From: Nereocystis luetkeana | Taxonomy: Eukaryota; Sar; Phaeophyceae; Laminariales; Laminariaceae | Direction of reading: 5' to 3' | Assembly (NCBI GenBank): GCA_031213475.1 | Contig: JARUPZ010000005.1 | Span: forward strand, 9,611,848 to 9,675,847 | Length of the DNA stretch: 64,000 bases | Part shown: in pieces, positions 53,042-63,304 of the stretch | Position numbering within the stretch: the stretch's first letter is position 1 | Layout: each line of letters begins with the position of its first letter | The notes under the pieces: model-generated | The model's database searches: none | The model's input: the letters and a program-made list of their open reading frames with translations, nothing else | What the model was told of the DNA's origin: nothing | Position numbers and translations under genes: made by a program

Positions 53042-56000
53042 GTGCAAGCCCATACACAACTGAACTCTGTCGTTCTGTTGTATAAACAAAGCATACATAC
53101 ATACATACATGCGGCAGGGTATCGTGTTTTCTGTTCAGGACAGGAAACAACAGCCACCAGGCAAGGGCTGTACGGAGTAGGCCTAGCTGTCAAGGAATCG
53201 TTGTGCAGTAAGTCTGTGTATACTCATCAGTTCGTTGACGAGCGGCTAATGTCTATGCGCTTTGAGCTGGCTGGCAAATGCGAGGCAGTCAATTTCGTCG
53301 TTGCGTATGCTCCAACTGATTGTACCAAGGACGCCGAACTGAAAGGTATCTTCTGGCAGAAGCTGGAGTACTTGGTGAAAAAAATCCCGACGAAAGAGTG
53401 TCTGTTTGTACTGATGGATGCCAACGCGCGAACTGGACAGAGGAAGGAAGGGTGCGGTGATGATGAAAGCAGAGTGCTGGGAGCGTATGGACGTGATGTT
53501 CGTAACGATAATGGCAGACGGCTCCTGTCGTTCGCCACCAATTGCAAGTTGGCTCTCACCAACACGTTTTTCAGCACGCGCAAGGGTGGGATATCGCATA
53601 CTTACAACGGCACCGGCCCGAATGACCGTAAGCGGATTGACTACATCCTAACCCGTCAAGTCCATCGACCTAGAGTACAAGATGCGAAAGTCGTCCCACA
53701 GCCTCCTGCCCCAGCTAAGGCTGACTCAGACCACAACATCTTGTATATTAAAGTCCGACTCGGTGGTCGTTTTGCGCCCAACAGACAAATACGTAGACCG
53801 ACGAAACGCCGAGAGTTCGACAGGCAGCTTTTTATGTCCGATGGAAATTGTCGTGAACGAGTAGTCTCCAGGATCATCTCCACTCTCAACCAGCCTATCC
53901 AGCCCCGTAATACGTCTGGTATGGTTGAGATTTTCACTGCGGCTGTTATTGATGCGGTCGAAAAAGAGGTACCACCCCCTGCACGTCGCCACCGCAGACA
54001 TGGATGGTGTGAGTCTGCCGAAACCTTGGCCGCATTCATGCCAGCATGGACAGCGAGGGAGGATGCACGACAATTCTTGCGTGCCCACCCCCGGGACAGA
54101 ACCGCGTGGAAGACCCTGAGATCTGCGTGTGCGAACCTGCAGAAGGTGATTGCCGCAGGACTGCATGCGTACTTCGAAGCGTACCTTGCCGAAACCGAAC
54201 GACTCCTAGCGAACAACGACCAAAGAGGCTTTTACAAGCACCTTAAGAGTACGGTAGGATTGGAAGGGACTAAAGCGAGGAGCGAACAGTTCATTAGGGA
54301 CGAGGATGGCACGATCCTACGGGATAAGGTGCGAATTCGTGAACGATGGGCGGGGTTTTATCACAAACTCTTGAACACGAAGTCGCTGAAACTCGATCCC
54401 ACGATCATCGACCTCTTGCCACCGCGACCGCCTAAACTGTCGCTTGAAGATGAACCATCCATAGACGAGATGACCGAAGCACTGAAGGGGATGTCGAATT
54501 GGAAAGCTGTCGGGCCAGATGGTCTCCCGGTCGAACTCCTAAAAATCGACCACCCGGCATTCGCCCAGCGCTTTCACAACATCCTTGTCAATGTTTGGTT
54601 AACAGGAGAAGTCCCTCAGCAATGGAAAGATGCGATCATCAAGGTCCTTCACAAAAAGAAGGATCGAACTGACTGCAACAACTATAGAGGGATCTCGCTT
54701 GTTGCCCACGCAGGCAAAGTGTTGTTGAAAATCGTCGCGTCCCGCCTCAGCAACTACTGCGAGACCGAGGAACTACTCCCCGAGGAACAGTGCGGCTTCC
54801 GCCCCGCACGATCAACGATTGATATGTTGTTCGTCGTGCGCCGGCTGCAAGAGCTCGGACGACAGAGGAAAATCCCCTTATACGTGTGCTTCATCGATCT
54901 GCAGAAAGCGTACGACTCTGTCGACCGAGAGCTGTTATGGAAGGTACTCACACGCTTTGGCGTACCAACCAAGATGCTGAGAATTATCCGTAATTTCCAC
55001 GATGGCATGCGGGCTCGCGTGCGTACTGATGACGGCGAGCTCTCGGAATGGTTTGATGTCACGCAGGGGCTGCGGCAAGGCTGTGTACTGTCACCGTTAC
55101 TGTTCAACGTGTTCTTCGCTGCTGCGTTACACGTCGTACTAGTACGCTTCAGCCAAGACGAAGCCATTGTAAGGGATTTGGTCCAACTCTTGGAAGCTGG
55201 AGTAGTTCGAACAGGGAAGGAGGAGCCATTGGCGTGCGTGCGAAGGTCTGTATGGGGCATGTTGTACGCCGACGATGCAGGAATTGTCTCGAAGTCGGCT
55301 GAAGGGCTCGCAAAAATGATGACAGTCATCGTGACTGTCTTCGAAGCAGCAGGCCTCACGGTGTCGGAAAAGAAGACTGAGACAATGGTCCTACAAACAC
55401 CAGACCGGACAACCCTCGCACCACCGCTCGTCATCGAAGCGGCAGGTCAGAGGTATAAGCAGACGACCCAGTTCTTATACCTAGGCGGCGTTATCCACGA
55501 AAACGCTGACCTCTCGCTCGAAATCGACCGACGGATCCGCCTCATGCGAGCATGCTTCAAACGGTTCGGCCCGGAGTTGTATGATAGGACGACCGCCCCC
55601 CTTAGCCTTAAAGTCCGAATGCTGAAGGCCGAGGTGATTGAGACCCTGCTGTACGGGTGTGTGACGTGGACCCTCAGAGCGGAACACTTTGCCAAGCTTC
55701 GAACGGCTCACCACCAAGTCCTGTTGCGAGTCATTGGCTTCCAGCGCCGACTTCGTACTGACCATGCCACCCTCTCGTACGCGAAGGCCCTCAAGATGAC
55801 ACGTTGCGAGAGCATCGAAACGACCATTCGCAAACGGCGGCTCTTCTTTGCGGGGGGCGTGGCACGGCAAAGCAAGGAGCGATTACCCAATCGGGTAATG
55901 CTCGGGACGATAGCTGGTGGGGAGAACCCGAGACCAGGCGGACAGTGTAAGACTTGGCATAGATGCATAGTCGAAGACCTTAGGGAGTTCCGAGCCACCG

Positions 56001-56344
56001 AAGGGTCAACGGAAGTTGCCCCCTTGGTGTTTGGAGTTGAGACCGCGTTGTGGTCCACAGCAGCCAAAAAGGCGGGGAAGTGGTACCGGGGGATCCTTGA
56101 AGCAGCCGAACGGTTCATGGTGAGGTGGCACGAGGCTGAGGCTGAGATGAGTAGACAGCGCCGCGCATCCGCCGTGGATGGTGCCCAAAGGAACGGGGGG
56201 GGAGGGGGCAACAGGAGAAGTGGCATAAAGCCCGACCGAGTGAATGCGGAGAGGGGGGGGAACAGGAGGGGTAGAAGGGAAACGGCGGTAGACGAAAGTA
56301 GGAAGGAGATGGCAGACAGGGTAGCAAGGCACCAAGTCGACTAG
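53042..56344 (+). CDS. LINE ORF: AP-endonuclease and reverse transcriptase
   Basis: 1100 codons. The endonuclease part shows GLYGVGLAVKESL near residue 45, LMDANARTG near 125, RKRIDYILT near 198 and SDHNIL near 229. The usual N-terminal start of the domain with its catalytic Glu is absent, and the first ~25 residues come from microsatellite-like DNA, so the copy is 5' truncated. RT motifs follow: NWKAVGPDGLPVELLK near 495, [19 protein letters not shown] near 545, CFIDLQKAYDSVDRELLW near 620, GLRQGCVLSPLLFNVFF near 678 and YADDAGIVSKS at about 742. The C-terminal half holds the conserved post-RT region and a G/R-rich tail. No RNase H is seen. Clade (RTE- or CR1-like) is not settled. The reading frame is otherwise intact, so the insertion is recent. 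Confidence 0.93.
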   Translation: MQAHTQLNSVVLLYKQSIHTYIHAAGYRVFCSGQETTATRQGLYGVGLAVKESLCSKSVYTHQFVDERLMSMRFELAGKCEAVNFVVAYAPTDCTKDAELKGIFWQKLEYLVKKIPTKECLFVLMDANARTGQRKEGCGDDESRVLGAYGRDVRNDNGRRLLSFATNCKLALTNTFFSTRKGGISHTYNGTGPNDRKRIDYILTRQVHRPRVQDAKVVPQPPAPAKADSDHNILYIKVRLGGRFAPNRQIRRPTKRREFDRQLFMSDGNCRERVVSRIISTLNQPIQPRNTSGMVEIFTAAVIDAVEKEVPPPARRHRRHGWCESAETLAAFMPAWTAREDARQFLRAHPRDRTAWKTLRSACANLQKVIAAGLHAYFEAYLAETERLLANNDQRGFYKHLKSTVGLEGTKARSEQFIRDEDGTILRDKVRIRERWAGFYHKLLNTKSLKLDPTIIDLLPPRPPKLSLEDEPSIDEMTEALKGMSNWKAVGPDGLPVELLKIDHPAFAQRFHNILVNVWLTGEVPQQWKDAIIKVLHKKKDRTDCNNYRGISLVAHAGKVLLKIVASRLSNYCETEELLPEEQCGFRPARSTIDMLFVVRRLQELGRQRKIPLYVCFIDLQKAYDSVDRELLWKVLTRFGVPTKMLRIIRNFHDGMRARVRTDDGELSEWFDVTQGLRQGCVLSPLLFNVFFAAALHVVLVRFSQDEAIVRDLVQLLEAGVVRTGKEEPLACVRRSVWGMLYADDAGIVSKSAEGLAKMMTVIVTVFEAAGLTVSEKKTETMVLQTPDRTTLAPPLVIEAAGQRYKQTTQFLYLGGVIHENADLSLEIDRRIRLMRACFKRFGPELYDRTTAPLSLKVRMLKAEVIETLLYGCVTWTLRAEHFAKLRTAHHQVLLRVIGFQRRLRTDHATLSYAKALKMTRCESIETTIRKRRLFFAGGVARQSKERLPNRVMLGTIAGGENPRPGGQCKTWHRCIVEDLREFRATEGSTEVAPLVFGVETALWSTAAKKAGKWYRGILEAAERFMVRWHEAEAEMSRQRRASAVDGAQRNGGGGGNRRSGIKPDRVNAERGGNRRGRRETAVDESRKEMADRVARHQVD

Positions 56345-57200
56345 GAAGTAGAATATGACCATACTACTAGTGCTACCAACTGGTGCAGCTGGCTCGAACG
56401 TGGTCTTCCCTTGTCTTCTCTTTTTTTTCTCTCTTGCGCTGACTCTCCGTGATTTTCATTTCATTTTTTCTCTTCCTCTTCCTTTTCTGATTGATAAGCC
56501 GTACTCAAGGAGCCGTGTGGCGTGGTTGGAAGACGAACCTGCTCTGCTCGGCTCGTATTGTCTGACGCCAAGGGGCTGGGCATAGTTGACGAACGCAGGG
56601 CGGAGACGGCAGTCTGGGTAGCAAGGTACCAGGCGGATTAGCAGGGAGAACCTGGCTATACTACTCGTACCACAAGCTGCTGCCGCCACCTAGAAGGTGC
56701 TTTGGGCTTTGGTCTGCCTGTTATTTCCCCTTTGTTATTTTTCCTTGTTACTTTCTCCTTGGTTCTTTGTCTTACTCTGTTCACAAGCAGTGGTGTCTTT
56801 TGTTATTTCTTCTTTTTTCCAGCTCGTTCTTTTTCAAGTGTAGGCCACCTCGCCTGCGGGGGGGGGGGCACGACAGATTGTTTCTCTTAGATTTTGCTTT
56901 CATTTTTCTTCTTTTTCTTTTTCGACTTGTCTACCTTGTTTTGTTTTCTCTTTGATTGTTTCTTTTCGTTTCACTATTTCATAGATTGCGTATGTCGTGC
57001 CTGTCGTATCTAGTATGATGACATGGCTTTGCATTGCCCACTGCAGTTCACACTGCACACGTGGCAACGTAGTATCTCTGTGGCGTAGCTTTGTGACCAC
57101 AGAACTTGTATCTCTTCTAGGATGGAAGAATCGGCACGGACACTGGTTGTGCTGGATGTCGACGGGTAGAAAGAACGGTTTAATGTGAAGAACACACACA
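56345..57200 (+). mobile_element. 3' UTR of the long LINE
   Basis: The UTR is pyrimidine-rich, with GGCCACCTCGCCTGCGGG near 56843, TGTCGTGCCTGTCGTATC near 56992 and GTAGAAAGAACGGTTTAATG near 57166, then a CA microsatellite near 57192-57211. The same blocks occur at 13.7-14.3, 21.9-22.3 and 62.8-63.3 kb. A second copy of the ORF's last ~100 bp (GTAGCAAGGTACCAGGCGGA) stands at 56588-56690 within the UTR. Confidence 0.75.
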
Positions 57201-57211
57201 CACACACACAT

Positions 57212-57669
57212 ACGCAGAAACATCGCATTGCCCCAATATCCACAAAAAAGGCGCAGACGGCGGCAACTCACCGTAACATTAATAACGTACACAAAATAAT
57301 ACCTGGTAGATGTTTCCAAAGATACAACTTTTATCGATAATTACAGGAATAATAGTTATGTTCCTAAACATTCATTCGCTATCTGTCATATGATTGGTCA
57401 GCAGGCTAAGCCTACTAACTAGAGCCTGGTATCAGTATAGGGCTACCCTATATATACCCCCTACCAGGTATACGATATATATGATATTTCCATAGTACTT
57501 AGTCATGTTTTTTTTCGCCGGAACATGCGAAATATATCATATCGCATTACATCGCTATATATATATAGGGGTTTTCAGCACGATATATATGACTAAATTT
57601 TAAAGGTGATATGAGATTTGGTACCCTGGTATATATTATATACGCCCGCTATGAAGCGATATATCGGCC
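57212..57669. other. AT-rich DNA without a gene
   Basis: TATATA-rich with TAGTCAT...ATGACTA at the two ends of 57500-57597, like the hairpin at 59008-59046. TACCTGGTA lies at 57300 and TACCAGGTA near 57463. Confidence 0.4.
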
Positions 57670-57837
57670 TATATAGGCCGGTCGCCCCGGTGGTTCAAGT
57701 GGTTAACCTCGAATTCTACTTGTTTGAGTCCTGGGTTCGAGCCCCAGGCGGCCTATATAGGCCGGTCGCCCCGGTGGTTCAAGTGGTTAACCTCGAATTC
57801 TACTTGTTTGAGTCCTGGGTTCGAGCCCCAGGAGGGC
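57670..57837 (+). repeat. 84-bp tandem pair of tRNA-like units
   Basis: Two identical units each hold a box A-like TGGTTCAAGTGG (57691 and 57775) and a box B GGTTCGAGCCC, with a T-arm CTGGG/CCCAG, a plausible anticodon stem CGAAT/GTTTG around TCTACTT, and a D-type stem GGTT/AACC. The acceptor stem does not close with normal spacing, and position 33 would be C rather than T. These look like a tRNA-derived SINE head or decayed tRNA, tandemly doubled. A GCAAAAATAAAAAAAG tail follows at ~57856. Confidence 0.5.
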
Positions 57838-57911
57838 CGGACTTTGACTTTATTTGCAAAAATAAAAAAAGGGATTCAATTGTTGAGAGCGCCTTGCAGC
57901 GTGGGTAGGCA

Positions 57912-58035
57912 CAATTCGATGCGAGTCGACGAGGGAAGAAAAGGCTGAAATCTTCTCGCGATAAAAAATGAAGGCACGTACCGTAGCGGGAAGGGGGGAG
58001 AAGAGCCTGCTATGTGACCCCGGATCTGAGTTACG
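57912..58035 (+). repeat. dispersed repeat, second copy
   Basis: It matches 33030-33170, including GCGAGTCGACGA and GTGACCCCGGATCTGAG. It directly follows the tRNA-like pair, so it may be the body of the same SINE. Confidence 0.65.
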
Positions 58036-58449
58036 AGTTGGAAGGAGAGAGAGAAGAAGATGTGCGAAGATAATGAATGGGATGAAAAAAATAAAATAAA
58101 AATAAAAATAAGGTGATATAAGATGATATATCGGCCTCTATGAGGTGAAATACATGATCTAGCTATCCGATATGTGGCACAATACGTCGGCTTTTCCTGT
58201 CTTGACGATATGTCTTGCATCTTTCGGGCGTACATTTTGGGCGGAATACACGTGCAGTATATACCTGGTAGGTATGTACGAGTACGAGTACGAAGCGTGA
58301 CGCACACACTAGGGGACGCACCAGGGGTCTGTGTCCGCTGCTGCTGTGTACCTACCTGTGGTGCGGTTTTGATCCGCGATGAGCGAGTCGAACGCGCCAT
58401 CGCCTGCGGCCACAAGCATGCCACAGCTACAGCGAGCAGTCGCCTTCGA

Positions 58450-58454
<5 letters not shown>

Positions 58455-58502
<48 letters not shown>
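58455..58502. repeat. (TA)n microsatellite
   Basis: About 24 uninterrupted TA units. Confidence 0.97.
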
Positions 58503-58505
<3 letters not shown>

Positions 58506-59007
58506 TACCTTGTACTTGGTACAAATACTACCGGCAGTGAGTGTACACAACGTTGTGGTCATCGCAATACACAGCAAGCTAACTGTTGCCTGCATCCCAC
58601 CACAAATCTACAAGGCATATAACCTCGCCGAGAAGGGGTTGTTGTAAAATAATTAATGTATCGGGTCGTATGCAGCGGGCACAGATCGCCAAGTACCGAG
58701 CAAGTGCTCTGCCATCATCAGTGTGTGTGGCACATGTCAGGCCCCAATCACGAGCAAGTACCGATGTAAAACGGCGGTGATGTACATATAATATAGATTG
58801 TAATAGCTCAAGAAAGCACGATATATAGGGCAGATATGAAGTGATATATCACAATATACAAGGTATATGATGTATAACATTATTTAATTTGCGTATGATA
58901 TATCACGATATATATATGATATATCACACGATATATGACATGATATGTCATATACCCTGCATATATCACATCTCATAGCGATATATCGAAAAATACCCGT
59001 GATATGG
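58503..59007. other. AT-rich DNA, no gene seen
   Basis: From 58800 on, degenerate GATATATCA palindromes crowd the stretch. Confidence 0.4.
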
Positions 59008-59086
59008 ACATGACTAAGAAATATCAACTTTATGACTTAGTCATGTTTTTTGGGGGGGTATATATATAGATATCATATACCCCCCC
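59008..59086. repeat. two adjacent perfect hairpins
   Basis: ACATGACTAAG (59008-59018) pairs with CTTAGTCATGT (59036-59046) across a 17-nt loop. Directly after it, GGGGGGGTATAT (59052-) pairs with ATATACCCCCCC (ending 59086). Confidence 0.8.
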
Positions 59087-59430
59087 GAGTTTTAGGTGAT
59101 ACCAGGCTTTACTACTAACTGTAGTTGTGAGTGACCAGCAGATCGGACACAGAAAAAAGCTGGAAAGCGGCGCACCCGCGTTGTACTTTTTTTTCCCCAT
59201 GATTTTATTTTATCCTCTGGCAGATCGGTAAACATACCAGGTACGTATCGCTTGAGCTCACACCGCACTTAAAAACTTCCACGTTTTCGTGTCGTGTGTG
59301 TCACAATTCAACTTATAATAACTCCCTTTGCAACACCAGCACAGACAGGATGCTGTTGTTGATACTGGTGCTTGGGCACGTTGACCCGACCTGACCCCCA
59401 TGAGGGGCAGGTGCGGTGTGGAGATAGCCA

Positions 59431-59459
59431 TCCGGGAGAGTCTCACTCAGCTCTCCCGG
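59431..59459. repeat. short GC hairpin
   Basis: CCGGGAGAG and CTCTCCCGG are separated by about ten bases. The function is unknown. Diverged TTAGGG-like pieces lie at 59610-59665. Confidence 0.55.
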
Positions 59460-59732
59460 GTAGTGCGGGGACTTGCGCGAGCTCACCACCCACTATATAA
59501 CAAAAACCGAGGCTATGAGCCTTCCCGCCGGACTTGGCCCAGTTACGGTCCACCCTACCCGTTGGTCCTCAGCGTTGTACTTGGGGCCCGCTTCCGCCCC
59601 ATTTGGGCTCAGGGTTGGGGTTTGGAGGTTAGGGTCAGTATCAGGGTCAGGGATTGAGATTGGGCCGATTTTACGGCGGGCGTGCCTTCATCCACCATTA
59701 ATGCTAATTAAATATATATATATGCTATTATT

Positions 59733-59852
59733 ACGGGGTACCATAGCACGTAGGACTAAAATATTGTGAGTAAAAATAGGTAAATATATACCAGTAGGGT
59801 TTTGTCTATAATACCATAATAAGCCCTATTACTGATTAACTTTGGTACCACC
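59733..59852 (+). mobile_element. MITE family B, copy 2
   Basis: It starts ACGGGGTACCATAGCACGTA and ends TTTGGTACCACC. The interior AGTAAAAATAGGTAAATATA matches copies 1 and 3. It is more diverged than they are. Confidence 0.6.
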
Positions 59853-59928
59853 AGGAAACTCCCAAGAACACAAAACTAGTGATCAGCTCTCCCTCGGGCT
59901 GGTACAAGCTATCTATGCACCATTATTA

Positions 59929-60038
59929 CTGGGGGCCATACATAGTATATATAGGACCAAATGTTGTTAGTAAAATAGCGAACTATTAATATATAGGTTT
60001 TTGTGTGTATCGAAGGTCCTCTTTAATATGGCCCCTCG
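59929..60038 (+). mobile_element. MITE family B, copy 3
   Basis: It starts TGGGGGCCATACATAGTA and ends AATATGGCCCCTC. The interior AGGACCAAATGTTGTTAGTA matches copy 1 (in reverse) almost exactly. It lies only ~76 bp from copy 2. Confidence 0.7.
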
Positions 60039-61798
60039 TAATATAGGTCTATCCTCGTAAAGGCTTGTTTGCAATTTTTTAAATGTACTTTTTGTAAGTA
60101 AGTAAAGAGGGTTCGAATACGAATTACACTTATTTAGTACCAGTACTATTGCTGCCGTAGTTCCAGAAAATGCCTGTAATTCACCGTTTCTCGTGGGTTT
60201 CCTTCTGTCGATATCCAGGAGCCAGGAGCACGCGGAACAGTTTTCGTTCGGCTCCTCATTTGAAAAAAAAAGAAGTCAGAATGAAAAAACGAACCGGAGC
60301 GCTGTGACCCCAATACAATATTATTTAGGATATTTTATTGTATGTTGTGTTTTTTCCTCCCATTTTTTTATTTCTTGACTGTAGAGACCCCCGGCTAGAC
60401 CCCTCTAGACAGGAGGGTGGGGGGGGAACTGGGGAAACAGGGGGGAGCACAGTGACGGGGTCTCTAAAACCAGGTAGTCCAAAATTGGGAAAAAAATACA
60501 TGTTTTTTGTCGTTATAAGCTTCCTGTTGCTCTCCATGGACCACCGTTTGATTTTTATTCTGACCGTTTTTATGTTGAGGTTTGGAATAAATACTTGCTG
60601 TTCCGGGAGCCCCTGCTAGATCGTACCAGGTACACATTATTCATTCGTTAATTAGTGAGTGCGAACTGCACAAAGTGTCAGAGGTGTGTATTGTTGTTGT
60701 TGTTGTTGTTGTTGTTCTGACGAAGGAGTCCGTGGTCACACAAAAAAAGGTGCTGGAGCCCTAGGAAGATCCGAAAAACGAAAAAACCGAAAATTCGGCG
60801 GCCTCAAAATACACGAGACGAAGAAAGCGCACACGAGCTAAAACCAATGTGCAAACTGAACTAACATGGCCACGGGTATATCCTCTCAACTATAACATAA
60901 AGTACCCCCGTTCCCACCACTAACCACCTAGTGGCTGCTGACTACAGCGGGTGCTGTCTGAAGTGCTGCCTGCACCGTACGAAACGCACGGTAGTCGTGA
61001 AAACGAAAGAAGAACACACCTGCCTGCTATCTGGAGTGAGTGCTGTCAGAGTGAAGACTCGCGGATATATATGCAGTGAAAAAAAGGAGCAATCGAACCT
61101 TACTACCACACGAATATCAACGATCGCTATCTCTTCCTGGATTGTCTGACACAAAAAGGTGCAGCACAGTTATGATACCACGCCCCTGATAATTGCGTAG
61201 ATTATTCCCCATGAAGGGTATACAACTCGTTAAACTACAAAGACCAGTGACATCGTTAATAACAAGTAAGTGCCGGTAGATGCTATTCTGCCTCGTGAAA
61301 AACAATACCAGGAAAAAACAAACTATGACCGCTTCTCTCGTGATGATGGTGTGCGCGCAGATCATGGGTCTCCGTGCACCGTCTTCCTGCCGCTCTTCAT
61401 GGCCGCCTCATCGCCTTGGCCCAATCCACCCGCTCCTTTGCGCGTGCACTCGTTGCCATTCCCTTCCAGTCGATTTCCTTTCTCCGTCATCATCCTGAAA
61501 AACAAATTATGCTCCTCGCACTTACTTGCGGTTCTGATATATATATAATATCCCTTGCTCGTTTTTATTATATGTTTGTAACAATAATCTTGAAAAAGAA
61601 CACAGCTATAATAATAGTTAGTTGTGTGTGTGAATAACCGAGGATTTCGTCGAAACTCAGCATCTTTGCAAGCTGTGTGTGATACTTCGATCGCGCGTAC
61701 TACAGCAAGCAGTAGTACGGGCGGGTTCTACTTTGCCTCATCATTTCATGCAGAATATATACATTCCGTATAATTCGAGGAAAATATTATAAATCCGA
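60039..61798. other. no gene supported
   Basis: A (GTT)n run lies at about 60687-60715. The open frame over 61368-61500 looks somewhat protein-like but has no domain. A small GC-rich hairpin GACCCC...GGGGTC spans 60386-60462. Confidence 0.35.
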
Positions 61799-61895
61799 AA
61801 ACGCGCGATCGGTTCACGCAGCTTGCAAAGTTGAGTATCGATCGATCTGCCGATCGGTTGAACTCACAGCTGATGTACTCTTTTAGTTTCTTATA
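61799..61895. repeat. ~100-bp dispersed repeat, second copy
   Basis: It matches 51549-51652 through ACTCTTTTAGTTT. Here no MITE adjoins it. Confidence 0.75.
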
Positions 61896-62460
61896 AAATC
61901 CGAAGCTGCAGAATTCAAGGAGTGTGAGTGTGTTCCTGTATTTTTTTCAATTTTGGGAAATAATTTAACCAATTTTTGAAGGTTGCACGCGTGTAGCTTG
62001 CCACACGAGGAGTGAGTGTGAGTGGGGGATTTTTCCGGTGGTTGTGTGTATTTCGTACCCTGGTATCTGGCACTACTCTGGTACGAGTACGAGCTGGGCC
62101 AGCCGAGAGGTGCCGATTTTTTGGTTGATTGGCGATGCCCCGCTCAATATGACATATTGGGGTGGGATTTTTATAGACACCGGCGTGTGTTGATCATGTA
62201 TGTACCAACCAACAAACGGAAAACTCGCCTTTTTATTTTTTAGAATCTGATTTGTTTGAGGGATATGACCGATACAGCGATGCGAAAAACTACAAAAACG
62301 GCCATATATATATATATTATATATATAACTCGTCTGGAAAAAATAAAAACGAAAAAGGTGTATGTATGCTCTCCGTTTGTTTTTGCACATACTACATACA
62401 TACGGTTCAAACATGAGGTTTATAATTATTGGATCGAAACTCGCAAAATTGAGCGGGTGT
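61896..62460. other. no gene seen
   Basis: AT-rich with a TATATA tract at 62306-62330. Confidence 0.35.
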
Positions 62461-62551
62461 CATAAGGATCCCTGGGCTGGGTAATCGATCGATATTTTAC
62501 CCTATATATAGCTAAGTAGTAGGTAAAACACCTTCATATTTGGCGTCGTCG
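62461..62551 (+). mobile_element. partial tRNA-derived SINE-like head
   Basis: It carries ATAAGGATCCCTGGGCTGGG, the TAATCGATCGAT block, AGCTAAGTAGTAGGTAAAAC and CACCTTCATATTTGGCGTCG, then stops matching. The box B end and body are missing. Confidence 0.6.
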
Positions 62552-62829
62552 GCAGGAACTCCCATATTTCTCGTGATTACTTGTTTCATGTATGAAAATC
62601 GTGTTTATTGGCAATATCTCTTGATGGGTGGCGATTTGGGCAATGACACTAATTCATAAATATAACATATATATATTATATATATGTTCTCCTAGGGTCT
62701 TCAGCTTCGCCTCCGCCAATTTGTATACTCGCCTTAATCGGGAACGACGATTTTGTTGCGAAAATTGTGTCGAAAATTGGCGTTTTTGAGTTTCCGCCGA
62801 TAACTCGTCGAGATCGAGTCAGAATAAAA
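62552..62829. other. no gene seen
   Basis: AT-rich, with ATATATATTATATATATG near 62670. Confidence 0.35.
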
Positions 62830-63304
62830 AAATGTCTCAATTTTAATGTATACTTTTCTTTTTTCTGCTCGTTCGTGCAGTGTGTGTGTTCTTCACATTA
62901 AACAGTTCTTTCTACCCGTCGACATCCAGCACAACAACCAGTGTCCCTGCCGATTCTTCAATCCTAGAAGAGATACAAGTTCTGTGGTCACCCTGCACAA
63001 AGCTACGCCACAGTCCTTGGTTCTTTGTCTTACTCTGTTTACAAGCAGACAGTGGTGTTTTTTTTTTGTTTTTTTCCAGGTCGTTTTTTTTTCAAATGTT
63101 GGCCACCTCGCCTGTGGGGGGGGGGCAAGACAGATTGTTTCTCCTAGTTTTTGCTTTCATTTTTTTTTTTTTTTTTCTTTTTCTCTTTCGATTTCTCCAC
63201 TTTTTACTTTTGTTTTCTCTTTGATTGCTTCTTTTCGTTTCCCTATTTCATAGATTGTGTATGTCGTGCCTGTCGTATCTAGTATGATGACATGGCCTTG
63301 CATT
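62830..63304. mobile_element. rearranged LINE 3' UTR
   Basis: The first part (about 62880-63008) is the 57080-57195 tail in reverse complement, for example ACATTAAACAGTTCTTTCTA. The second part (63016-63304) is the 56757-57030 segment in direct orientation. The two are joined without the coding region. A poly-T run lies at 63161-63177. Confidence 0.8.

Noticed and set aside
57680-57753. Functional tRNA gene
   Set aside because: Box A, box B and T-arm are present, but acceptor and D-arm spacing do not close and the base before the anticodon is not T.
60715-60745. Hammerhead ribozyme suggested by CTGACGA...GTCCGT
   Set aside because: The rest of the conserved core and the stems are not present.
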